A DNA stretch of 64,000 nt. Source: a virus. Below are positions 51,287 through 58,535 of this stretch, piece by piece. The notes below the pieces were generated by a model. The model did not search any database, was not told the DNA's origin, and worked only from the letters and a program-made list of their open reading frames with translations. The stretch spans positions 1 through 64,000 of the IMG/VR virus record IMGVR_UViG_3300042869_001172; one strand, written 5' to 3'. Made by a program: the position numbers and the translations under genes. Numbering within the stretch: the stretch's first letter is position 1; the number at the start of each line of letters is the position of its first letter.

Positions 51287-51939
51287 TTTATTATTTTATT
51301 ACTTTTTTTCAAATTATCTTCAGCCCATAGTGGCTGAAGATTTGTATAATGACAAAGTTTATATATTTCTTCTTCGGTATTGGAGGAAGATAATGGTATT
51401 TTGTGGTCAATGTGCCATCCGTACAATCCTTGATTACCCCAAGACATTCCTTCCGTGAATTGTTGTTCTAAATGTTCTTTAAGGAATTCCGGAGAACATC
51501 CTACAATATCAAAAGTTTTATTTGTTTTAGTTAGATTTTTTAATTTAAGAAATGTTCTAATTCTATTTCTTATGATGTGAGATAATCTAAATAAATTATT
51601 ATTAACGTATTTAAACATTACATAATCAGAAAAATAATCCTTATTATTAACATAATAATTTTTATTATAATCCGGGTTTAAACCGTTAAATTTTATTTTA
51701 TACTCTAAAAATTTTTTTTCATTATTTTTATAATATTGTTTATAATAAGAAGTATTTTTAGAAAACCACTTGTTATTATATTCTTGTTTTTTTTGTGGAA
51801 ATTTTTTAATATAATTTTGGCTTTTTAAATACCAACAAATTTTACACTCATTTCTATGACCGTCTTTCGAATCTTTTCTTTTATTAAACTCACAAAATTC
51901 CTTTTCTTCTTTACACTTACTACAAATCTTTTTTTCCAT
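51283..51939 (-). CDS. HNH homing endonuclease of RHH-HNH module, copy 1
   Basis: A 218-residue protein. N-terminal zinc finger KKICSKCKEEKEFCEF with KDGHRNECKICW, a long Tyr/Lys/Asn helical region (residues ~45-110), then the HNH core TEGMSWGNQGLYGWHIDHKI, PLSSSNTEEEIYKL and NLQPLWAEDNLKKSNK. Homologous in order and sequence to the enzyme at 55532. Its ATG overlaps the last 20 nt of the upstream ribbon-helix-helix gene. Confidence 0.87.
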   Translation of the reverse strand: MEKKICSKCKEEKEFCEFNKRKDSKDGHRNECKICWYLKSQNYIKKFPQKKQEYNNKWFSKNTSYYKQYYKNNEKKFLEYKIKFNGLNPDYNKNYYVNNKDYFSDYVMFKYVNNNLFRLSHIIRNRIRTFLKLKNLTKTNKTFDIVGCSPEFLKEHLEQQFTEGMSWGNQGLYGWHIDHKIPLSSSNTEEEIYKLCHYTNLQPLWAEDNLKKSNKIIN

Positions 51940-52072
51940 AATGTTCTTTAAGTAAAGTTTCGATTAGTCTCGATTTATTTGTGATATCATCTTCCATTCG
52001 TTTAAATAATTTAGGGTCTAAACTAATGGCAAATTTAATCTTTTTCTCTTCTTCTTTTTTTCTTGGTTTCAT
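51920..52072 (-). CDS. Ribbon-helix-helix (RHH) protein, copy 1
   Basis: A 50-residue protein: MKPRKKEEEKKIKFAISLDP then KLFKRMEDDITNKSRLIETL, ending in LLKEHYGKKDL. The basic strand KKIKFAISLDP, helix A and the turn NKSRLIETLLKEH match RHH transcription factors (Arc/MetJ type). Same layout as the gene at 55390. TATTTAT element 5 nt before the ATG. Probably represses its own unit. Confidence 0.78.
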   Translation of the reverse strand: MKPRKKEEEKKIKFAISLDPKLFKRMEDDITNKSRLIETLLKEHYGKKDL

Positions 52073-52077
52073 ATACT

Positions 52078-52084
52078 ATAAATA
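52078..52084 (-). promoter_or_regulatory. TATTTAT element (minus) upstream of RHH copy 1
   Basis: AAGATATTTATAGTATATG on the minus strand; ends 5 nt before the ATG. Confidence 0.5.
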
Positions 52085-52132
52085 TCTTGTAAAGTATGAA
52101 AAGTTATACTTTATTAAAACAAAAATACGATA

Positions 52133-52139
52133 TATTTAT
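52133..52139 (+). promoter_or_regulatory. TATTTAT element upstream of 52155
   Basis: CGATATATTTATTAATAAAC; ends 15 nt before the ATG. Confidence 0.45.
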
Positions 52140-52154
52140 TAATAAACAAAAAAA

Positions 52155-52532
52155 ATGGAATTTTTTATTAAACAGAATTCAAACTTACCGGTCTTAAAAT
52201 TTCAAATTGTAAAAGATGGGCGCTCAGGGTATGAACAACTTATGAGAGATTTGGAAGTTTCTACAATATTTTTTACAATGATTGACGTGGAGACGGGAAT
52301 ACCTAAAATCGTTTCGGCTCCTTGTAGTATAGTTTCTTTAATATTACCTGACGGTGCACCAACTGAATATTATGTATATTATAAATTTACTTCAAGAGAT
52401 ACAAATACTCCGGGAAGGTTTCAAGGTCAGGTGCTGATTAAAAATGATGAGGGTAATCTAATACTTCCAATTAGAGAAGAACTCTATATTAATATCCAAC
52501 CAAGTTTTATTTCGGAAACCGCTTGTTGTTAA
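52155..52532 (+). CDS. Hypothetical small virion-type protein
   Basis: A 125-residue beta-rich protein with MEFFIKQNSNLPVLKFQIVK, FTMIDVETGIPKIVSAPC, EYYVYYKFTSRDTNTPGR and FQGQVLIKNDEGNLILPI. The layout resembles an Ig-like N-terminal domain of baseplate or fibre proteins, but no family is recognised. Single gene between the RHH gene and the polymerase. Confidence 0.6.
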   Translation: MEFFIKQNSNLPVLKFQIVKDGRSGYEQLMRDLEVSTIFFTMIDVETGIPKIVSAPCSIVSLILPDGAPTEYYVYYKFTSRDTNTPGRFQGQVLIKNDEGNLILPIREELYINIQPSFISETACC

Positions 52533-52557
52533 TTTGATTCTTAAATTTAATTAACTA

Positions 52558-52564
52558 TATTTAT
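52558..52564 (+). promoter_or_regulatory. TATTTAT element with leader before DNA polymerase
   Basis: ACTATATTTATCTACGATG; it lies 63 nt before the polymerase ATG. The leader contains a nine-codon open frame (MSKVNFTTK at 52570-52599) with hairpin GTGA-ACT-TCAC. Confidence 0.4.
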
Positions 52565-52627
52565 CTACGATGAGTAAGGTGAACTTCACAACTAAGTGAT
52601 TGCTAATATACCACTCCAAGATAATAT

Positions 52628-55342
52628 ATGATAGACAGTAAAGAAATTGAGTCATTCCTCCACGGAAATGACCCGGAAGAATTTATAGTTGCCATCGAGT
52701 ATGACTACCGAGACAACTGTATTTACAAAGTACGTGAAGTTCCTGGCAAAGGAAAAGAAATCCGTAAAGACACTTTTACCCCGTTCGCTTGGGTGGGTGA
52801 TTTAAAACAACTAAAATTTTATAACGATTCAAGGGCTGCTCAGAAAGAAGCCATGTCCAAGTATGGAATTCTGATTGAGAAATTGGAAACTCATGGAAAT
52901 GAACGTCTTGAAAAGGGCTTAACCTATTTGGTTAAATCCATGAAAGGATATAGAGAACTTATCCAATTCTTTAGAGATGGAGGATGTGACCCATGGGGTG
53001 ATAAAGCCAAGGATAAAATAACTCTTTTATCTCCGGTGGAACAATACCTTGTATCCAAAGAAAAAAGATTATTCAAAGGGTTTGAAAACTATAACGAGGT
53101 TACTCGAATGGTTTATGACTTGGAGACGACCTCCCTTGAACCTAAGGATGGTCGTATCTTTATGATTGGAATCAAAACCAATAAAGGATTCCATAGAGTG
53201 ATTGAGTGTACTGATGAAAACGAAGAAAAGGGGGCAATCATTGAATTTTTTAAAGTAATCAATGAACTTAAGCCATCAATTATTGGTGGATATAACTCGG
53301 CAAACTTTGACTGGCATTGGATATTTGAAAGAAGTAAAATATTGGGGATTGATTTGAAAAAGGTATGTAAATCATTAAACCCTAACCATTCTTATACTCG
53401 TAAAGATGGTATGTTAAAATTGGCTAATGAGGTTGAGACTTATACTCAAACTTCTATTTGGGGTTATAACGTTATTGATATTATCCATGCGGTTCGTAGG
53501 GCTCAAGCAATCAACTCAAGTATTAAAGCGGCTGGTTTAAAATATATCACCAAATACATTAATGCGGAATCTCCAAGTCGTGTTTACATTGACCACTTAG
53601 ACATTGGTCCATTTTATGCCAACAAGGAAGATTTTTGGTTAAACACTACTAATGGTAATTACAAGAAAGTTGGTGTTGACCCTAAGATTGATGAAATATG
53701 TAAAAGACGAATTGATACTTACGAGAAAACTAGTGGAGATAAGTTAGTAGAGATGTATCTTGACGATGACTTAGATGAAACCCTTAAAGTTGACCAAGAG
53801 TTCAACCAAGGTTCATTCTTATTGGCGGCAATGATTCCAACAACATATGAAAGGGTTTCAACAATGGGTACTGCAAGTCTGTGGAGAATGTTACTTTTAG
53901 CGTGGTCATATAAATATAATTTAGCCATTCCAGTTAAAGAACCTAAGACTGACTTCGTAGGGGGTCTTTCAAGACTCTTAAAAGTTGGTTATAGTAAGAA
54001 TGTACTAAAACTTGACTTTAGCTCCCTATATCCCTCAATTCAATTGGTACACGATGTATTTCCTGATTGTGATGTTACGGGAGCAATGAAAGGTATGTTA
54101 ACCTATTTCCGTAATACTCGTATCAAATATAAACAATTAGCTGAGGAGTTTTATGAAACAGACAAAGCAAAATCTGAGTCATATGGTAATAAGCAGTTAC
54201 CAATTAAGATTTTCATTAATTCGTTATTTGGTGCTTTATCGGCTCCACAAGTATACGCTTGGGGAGATATGAATAAGGGTGAAAAAATTACCTGTACCGG
54301 TAGACAATATTTAAGACAGATGTTAAAGTTTTTTACCAAAAAAGGTTATACTTCTTTGGTTTGCGATACTGATGGTATGAACTTTACAATCCCCGATGGA
54401 GTTGAAACTCGTAGATATATTGGTAAAGGGTTAAATTGGAAAGTAAAAAAAGATAAAGTTTATGAGGGTTATTACGCCGATGTTGCTGAATATAACGATA
54501 TTTTCCAAAAAGGTGAAATGGCCTTAGACTGTGACGGAACTTGGGTGAGTTGTATTAATCTCGCTCGAAAAAATTATGCCGTAATGGAAACTAATGGTAA
54601 AATTAAACTAACCGGAAATTCAATTAAATCTAAAAAACTACCTTTATATATTGAGGAATTTTTAGACAAAGGTGTTAAATTATTATTAGAGGGTAATGGT
54701 CAGGGGTTTGTTGAATATTACTATGAATACCTACAAAAGATTTATAATAAAGAAATTTCATTAAGTAAAATTGCTCAAAGGGCTAGAGTTAAATTATCGT
54801 TAGATGATTATAAGAAACGATTGACGACTAAAACAAAATCTGGAAATAGTATGTCACGCATGGCTCATTTGGAATTAGCAATACAAGAAAACTTAAAAGT
54901 TAATTTGGGTGATGTTATTATGTATGTTAACAATGGGTTAAGAGCTTCTCATGGAGATGTACAAAAAAAGAATGACGGGGTTCAATTGAATTGTTATTTA
55001 TTAGATAAAGATATTCTAACGGATAACCCTGATTTAAAAGGTGATTATAATGTCGCAAGGGCTGTTGTTACTTTCAATAAAAAACTATTACCACTAATGG
55101 TTGTATTTCAAGATGAGGTCAGAAATAATTTATTAGTCAATGAACCTGAAAAAAGAGGTATATTTACCAAGTCTCAATGTGAATTAATTAGTGGGAATCC
55201 GTTAAAAGATGGTGACCAAGACACTGTGGAGGAGTTATTAGAAATTACAGACTTAGAACTAAAATTTTGGGACAGAGTTGGTGTTAGCCCTGATTACATT
55301 TATGATTTGGCGGAAGAAGGGTGGGAAGAATATATAAAATAA
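52628..55342 (+). CDS. Family B DNA polymerase, gp43-like
   Basis: Replicative polymerase, 904 residues (T4 gp43: 898). Exo I VYDLETTSLEPKDGR (D164, E166); Exo II IIGGYNSANFDWHWIF; polymerase motif A LKLDFSSLYPSIQ (D463); motif B KIFINSLFGALSA; motif C VCDTDGMNF (D580, D582), then a thumb region with TGNSIKSKKLPLYIEEF. The usual YGDTDS is CDTDGM here, with both metal-binding Asp kept. No intein at the motif A-C sites. Flanked on either side by RHH-HNH modules on opposite strands. Confidence 0.96.
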   Translation: MIDSKEIESFLHGNDPEEFIVAIEYDYRDNCIYKVREVPGKGKEIRKDTFTPFAWVGDLKQLKFYNDSRAAQKEAMSKYGILIEKLETHGNERLEKGLTYLVKSMKGYRELIQFFRDGGCDPWGDKAKDKITLLSPVEQYLVSKEKRLFKGFENYNEVTRMVYDLETTSLEPKDGRIFMIGIKTNKGFHRVIECTDENEEKGAIIEFFKVINELKPSIIGGYNSANFDWHWIFERSKILGIDLKKVCKSLNPNHSYTRKDGMLKLANEVETYTQTSIWGYNVIDIIHAVRRAQAINSSIKAAGLKYITKYINAESPSRVYIDHLDIGPFYANKEDFWLNTTNGNYKKVGVDPKIDEICKRRIDTYEKTSGDKLVEMYLDDDLDETLKVDQEFNQGSFLLAAMIPTTYERVSTMGTASLWRMLLLAWSYKYNLAIPVKEPKTDFVGGLSRLLKVGYSKNVLKLDFSSLYPSIQLVHDVFPDCDVTGAMKGMLTYFRNTRIKYKQLAEEFYETDKAKSESYGNKQLPIKIFINSLFGALSAPQVYAWGDMNKGEKITCTGRQYLRQMLKFFTKKGYTSLVCDTDGMNFTIPDGVETRRYIGKGLNWKVKKDKVYEGYYADVAEYNDIFQKGEMALDCDGTWVSCINLARKNYAVMETNGKIKLTGNSIKSKKLPLYIEEFLDKGVKLLLEGNGQGFVEYYYEYLQKIYNKEISLSKIAQRARVKLSLDDYKKRLTTKTKSGNSMSRMAHLELAIQENLKVNLGDVIMYVNNGLRASHGDVQKKNDGVQLNCYLLDKDILTDNPDLKGDYNVARAVVTFNKKLLPLMVVFQDEVRNNLLVNEPEKRGIFTKSQCELISGNPLKDGDQDTVEELLEITDLELKFWDRVGVSPDYIYDLAEEGWEEYIK

Positions 55343-55368
55343 TTTTGTGAATCATCACACTTTTACTA

Positions 55369-55375
55369 TATTTAT
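55369..55375 (+). promoter_or_regulatory. TATTTAT element upstream of RHH copy 2
   Basis: ACTATATTTATAGATATTTATTATTATG; the sequence contains two TATTTAT cores before the ATG at 55390, the second 4 nt before it. Confidence 0.48.
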
Positions 55376-55389
55376 AGATATTTATTATT

Positions 55390-55551
55390 ATGGGAAGAAA
55401 ATTAAAATTAGAAGAAGAAAGGAAAACTAAAGTATCGGTGGCGTTAGACCCTGAACTATTAACTTATTATCGAGGACTTCACATTAATTTATCATCATTA
55501 GTGAATCAATTACTTAAAGATTATAGAAAAGATGGAAACAAAAACTTGTAG
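55390..55551 (+). CDS. Ribbon-helix-helix (RHH) protein, copy 2
   Basis: A 53-residue protein: MGRKLKLEEERKTKVSVALD, PELLTYYRGLHINLSSLVNQ, LLKDYRKDGNKNL. The pattern K-x-K-x(3)-A-L-D-P-E-L then NLSSLVNQLLK is that of an RHH DNA-binding protein and aligns with copy 1 (EEE-x-K-x-K, LDP-x-L, S-x-L...LLK). Its last 20 nt overlap the HNH start, as in copy 1. Confidence 0.8.
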   Translation: MGRKLKLEEERKTKVSVALDPELLTYYRGLHINLSSLVNQLLKDYRKDGNKNL

Positions 55552-56131
55552 TAAATGTAAAGAAGAAAAAAATGTTTGTGATTTTTATAGAAATGGGGAT
55601 TCTCATGATGGATTAAGGTCTAACTGTAAAAAATGTCAAAATAAGAACAGTGAGAATTGGAGAAAAAATAATCAGGAAAAATCTGACGACATTAAAAAAA
55701 AATTTCTTAAAAAAAATCCGGGAAGATTATACGAATATAATAAAAAATGGAGAGATAAAAACAAAGATAAAATTAGGAATTATCAGTCAAAGAAAAATAA
55801 AGAAAGATATAACAATGATATATTATTTAAATTAATTACAAATTATCGAAATAGGTTAAAAGATATTTTTAGAGATAATAATCTTATTAAAAAAAATCGC
55901 TCGATAGATTATTTAGGGTGTGATACAACATTTTTGAAAAAATACTTAGAAGATAAATTTAGTGAAGGTATGACTTGGGATAACAAGGGATTTTACGGGT
56001 GGCATATTGACCATATAATTCCATTATCTTCGGCAAAAAATGAGGAAGACATTATCAGACTATCTAATTATACTAATCTACAACCATTGTGGGGAAAGGA
56101 TAATATGAAAAAGGGAAATAGAGTGACATAA
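55532..56131 (+). CDS. HNH homing endonuclease of RHH-HNH module, copy 2
   Basis: A 199-residue protein. METKTCSKCKEEKNVCDF and RSNCKKCQ zinc finger, a Lys/Asn helical middle, then SEGMTWDNKGFYGWHIDHII, PLSSAKNEEDIIRLSNYT and NLQPLWGKDNMKKGNR. Same order and motifs as the enzyme at 51283; also related to that at 7196 in the HNH part. Ended by a bidirectional terminator. Confidence 0.87.
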   Translation: METKTCSKCKEEKNVCDFYRNGDSHDGLRSNCKKCQNKNSENWRKNNQEKSDDIKKKFLKKNPGRLYEYNKKWRDKNKDKIRNYQSKKNKERYNNDILFKLITNYRNRLKDIFRDNNLIKKNRSIDYLGCDTTFLKKYLEDKFSEGMTWDNKGFYGWHIDHIIPLSSAKNEEDIIRLSNYTNLQPLWGKDNMKKGNRVT

Positions 56132-56158
56132 AAAAAGTGGATATAATCCACTTTTTTT
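56131..56158. terminator. Bidirectional intrinsic terminator
   Basis: AAAAAAGTGGAT / ATCCACTTTTTTT with loop ATA, between convergent genes. Its right end overlaps the stop region of the minus-strand gene. Confidence 0.85.
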
Positions 56159-56492
56159 ATGATTGTTTAAGTCCATCTGAGCTCAACACGTACCAATTAC
56201 CTCCAACAAACCTAAATTCAATACAAGCATATTGGTCGGCAACTATTTCATCATAGTCTTCATCTATTTTTCCAATGTCCGGTTTTATCGTAACTTTAGT
56301 CATTGATTTAATTACAATATGGTCAGTTGTTTTTGAGTCTAAAATAATTATTGATTCTGAGACACCTCTAACAATAATACAACTTTCTCCATTTGTCCTA
56401 TAATCCGATTCAGACACTACAGATATTTCCGAGGTGTCAATTACCATTCCATTTATAATCCTTCTTGAAGGAATTGATTTTACTATTGCCAT
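56157..56492 (-). CDS. Hypothetical structural-type protein
   Basis: A 111-residue beta-rich protein with IINGMVIDTSEISVVSESDY, SCIIVRGVSESIIILDSK and CIEFRFVGGNWYVLSSDG. Probably a small virion surface or fibre-tip protein, judged by composition only. It starts 1 nt after the 56494 gene stop, so they form an operon. Confidence 0.6.
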   Translation of the reverse strand: MAIVKSIPSRRIINGMVIDTSEISVVSESDYRTNGESCIIVRGVSESIIILDSKTTDHIVIKSMTKVTIKPDIGKIDEDYDEIVADQYACIEFRFVGGNWYVLSSDGLKQS

Positions 56493-56493
56493 A

Positions 56494-57621
56494 TTATATT
56501 ACGTAAATTTGTCGAGGCATTGCTCTAAATTTCATTTGTTTGTTTAAGTTTTCAGCAATTAATGCTTCTCTTTCCATTACTTTTTCAGGTCTTAATCTTG
56601 TTAACCAACCTTCAGCACCTGTTAATTCTTCAATTAATTTTGATTTTTCATCTTTTGATTCAGTCGATAATGATTGATAATCCATTGTTAATTCACTATC
56701 AGGTGTCTTAAGATTACCACTATACTTTCCTCTAACTCTTGCCAATGTTTCTTTACAATATGCAGTAAACCATCTTCTAACCCATTGTTGACCCGGTATA
56801 TTTAACTCTTCCCAAGTTAAATTATCCATTGGAACATCTGACGGTAATTTAATTACATCAGGATTATTTTTTAAACAATCGGCTCTATTATCAGGAGACA
56901 CATCATAATACCAATACCACACGGCTTTACCCACATAACCATTAATATTATTCCAATTAAATCTTCCTCCCGGTGTATTGTATAAATGAATATTTTTCTT
57001 ACCATCAGGTAATCCGGTAATTCTATAGGTAAGCGAACCTCCTAAAATTCTACTCATGACATTTGCTTCTTGCATTCTCGATAAATAATCAAAACCTGAC
57101 ATCATAAAGTAAGAACCTTGATTTCCCATTTGGGCGAACCCCGCCTCACTAGCACCAAGACCCATACCCATACCAAATCCACCGGCAGCCCCTCCTAATC
57201 CAAATGCGTTCCATGGTCTATCACTAAACCATAATAATTCATTAACCTCTCGACCCGCTGGAATCTCATAAGTTTGAGTGTTTGCACTTAATACAAAATA
57301 GTCCTTCTTTAGAACCCAAGGACCTTCTGTTTGAAGACCCACAATTTTTGAATATGAATAACTAAATTGTTGTTCAAAGTCCATTGTTCGAGTAATCAAT
57401 GCCTTCGCAACTGATTTCTCATTCATGTTTAGATTAACTAAATTAACCCATTGACTATCTATCAACCACTGAAGAACATATTCTTCGTAATCTCCAATAG
57501 ATAATTCCATTAACGAATCCATCATTTCATCTTCAAGTTCAACACTTCTAAGTGGTGCTCCTAATTGATGTTTGACCCTCGTATATATTTTACTTCTTTC
57601 TGGTTCCGGTATAACTGCCAT
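56494..57621 (-). CDS. Head-tail connector-type structural protein (possibly gp13-like)
   Basis: A 375-residue protein. The start is at MAVIPEPERSKIYTRVKHQL, just after the TATTTATAATT element; the longer frame uses a TTG. N-terminal ~100 residues are helical with LRSVELEDEMMDSLMELSIG and EEYVLQWLIDSQW, typical of connector/neck proteins. A Gly-Met-rich stretch (GGAAGGFGMGMGLGASEAGF) occurs at ~150-170, and residues ~190-330 are Trp/Tyr-rich. Assignment to gp13 is tentative; near gp14- and gp15-like genes. Confidence 0.55.
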   Translation of the reverse strand: MAVIPEPERSKIYTRVKHQLGAPLRSVELEDEMMDSLMELSIGDYEEYVLQWLIDSQWVNLVNLNMNEKSVAKALITRTMDFEQQFSYSYSKIVGLQTEGPWVLKKDYFVLSANTQTYEIPAGREVNELLWFSDRPWNAFGLGGAAGGFGMGMGLGASEAGFAQMGNQGSYFMMSGFDYLSRMQEANVMSRILGGSLTYRITGLPDGKKNIHLYNTPGGRFNWNNINGYVGKAVWYWYYDVSPDNRADCLKNNPDVIKLPSDVPMDNLTWEELNIPGQQWVRRWFTAYCKETLARVRGKYSGNLKTPDSELTMDYQSLSTESKDEKSKLIEELTGAEGWLTRLRPEKVMEREALIAENLNKQMKFRAMPRQIYVI

Positions 57622-57625
57622 AATT

Positions 57626-57632
57626 ATAAATA
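57626..57632 (-). promoter_or_regulatory. TATTTAT element (minus) upstream of 57621
   Basis: TTGATATTTATAATTATGGC on the minus strand; ends 4 nt before the ATG. It sits over the stop codon of the upstream gene. Confidence 0.5.
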
Positions 57633-58469
57633 TCAAGAAAGACTATAAATTAAATTTTGTTCTGGAAAAACAAAATTACCTTCGTCAATTTTAATATTTT
57701 TATTTTCAAATATTAAAATTTCTTTATTATTTTTTGCGAATATCAACCAATTAGTATCATATCGTTTAACATTTCCGGACCCCATTATTGTAGTAGCACC
57801 ATTTTCGGTTTTAAAATGAGTAAATGGTTTAATTTGAGAGGTTTTTAAAACACCATCGACAGTTATTTTACAATCAACACCACCAATCATATCTTCACTA
57901 CTTCCAAGTTTACCAATTGGTATAATATTATTACCCCCGAATCGTTTTTTAAGTATTTCAATTGTGGTGTCTTCTCGTTTTTGACCCCAAGCGTGAGTTT
58001 GATTCAGAACCATCATTAAAGATTGGAATGTAGGGGAAGTGGTATTGAATATTCTATTTTTATATTCGTAGATAAATTGATTTAATCTTTTAACTTCACT
58101 AATTTGTCCTTGGGCTGTTTGGAATTGGAATATGATTATGGGTTGTTGTAAGGCCGAGAGTACTTTATTAACATCTCGTAATAATACACTAAACGCACTA
58201 TAGTTTGTGTTTAGTTTGTTAATTACTGACCGACCCGGCATTTCTAAATCATAAATACCATAAGATTCTCCCGGAGAATACTTATCTTTTTCATAGTAAT
58301 ATTGGTGAAAAACTTCTTTTAAGATTTGGTTAATACTATTTTTAAATAGATTCTTAACGGTGGGATTATTATTAAATAATAATCTACATTCTTCCACTTT
58401 GGATGGAGAACATTTTTCGGCTTTTTCAGTCAGTAAAATTAAATATGTACTTGTCTTAACAGTTGTCAT
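57633..58469 (-). CDS. Possible PD-(D/E)XK nuclease-like protein
   Basis: A 278-residue protein. The C-terminal part has GKLGSSEDMIGGVDCKITVD and GVLKTSQIKPFTHF, with Asp...Asp-x-Lys and later Gln-x-Lys spacing like a PD-(D/E)XK core. Before it, RLNQFIYEYKNRIFNTTS and LKEVFHQYYYEKDKYSP are helical. It is the only gene here with this arrangement. Function is uncertain; DNA end-processing is possible. Assignment is tentative. Confidence 0.5.
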   Translation of the reverse strand: MTTVKTSTYLILLTEKAEKCSPSKVEECRLLFNNNPTVKNLFKNSINQILKEVFHQYYYEKDKYSPGESYGIYDLEMPGRSVINKLNTNYSAFSVLLRDVNKVLSALQQPIIIFQFQTAQGQISEVKRLNQFIYEYKNRIFNTTSPTFQSLMMVLNQTHAWGQKREDTTIEILKKRFGGNNIIPIGKLGSSEDMIGGVDCKITVDGVLKTSQIKPFTHFKTENGATTIMGSGNVKRYDTNWLIFAKNNKEILIFENKNIKIDEGNFVFPEQNLIYSLS

Positions 58470-58535
58470 ATAGGCTTGTTTTTATAATTAGGGAACAAAT
58501 ATATATAAATAAAAACAATAATCAAAATTATTCAA

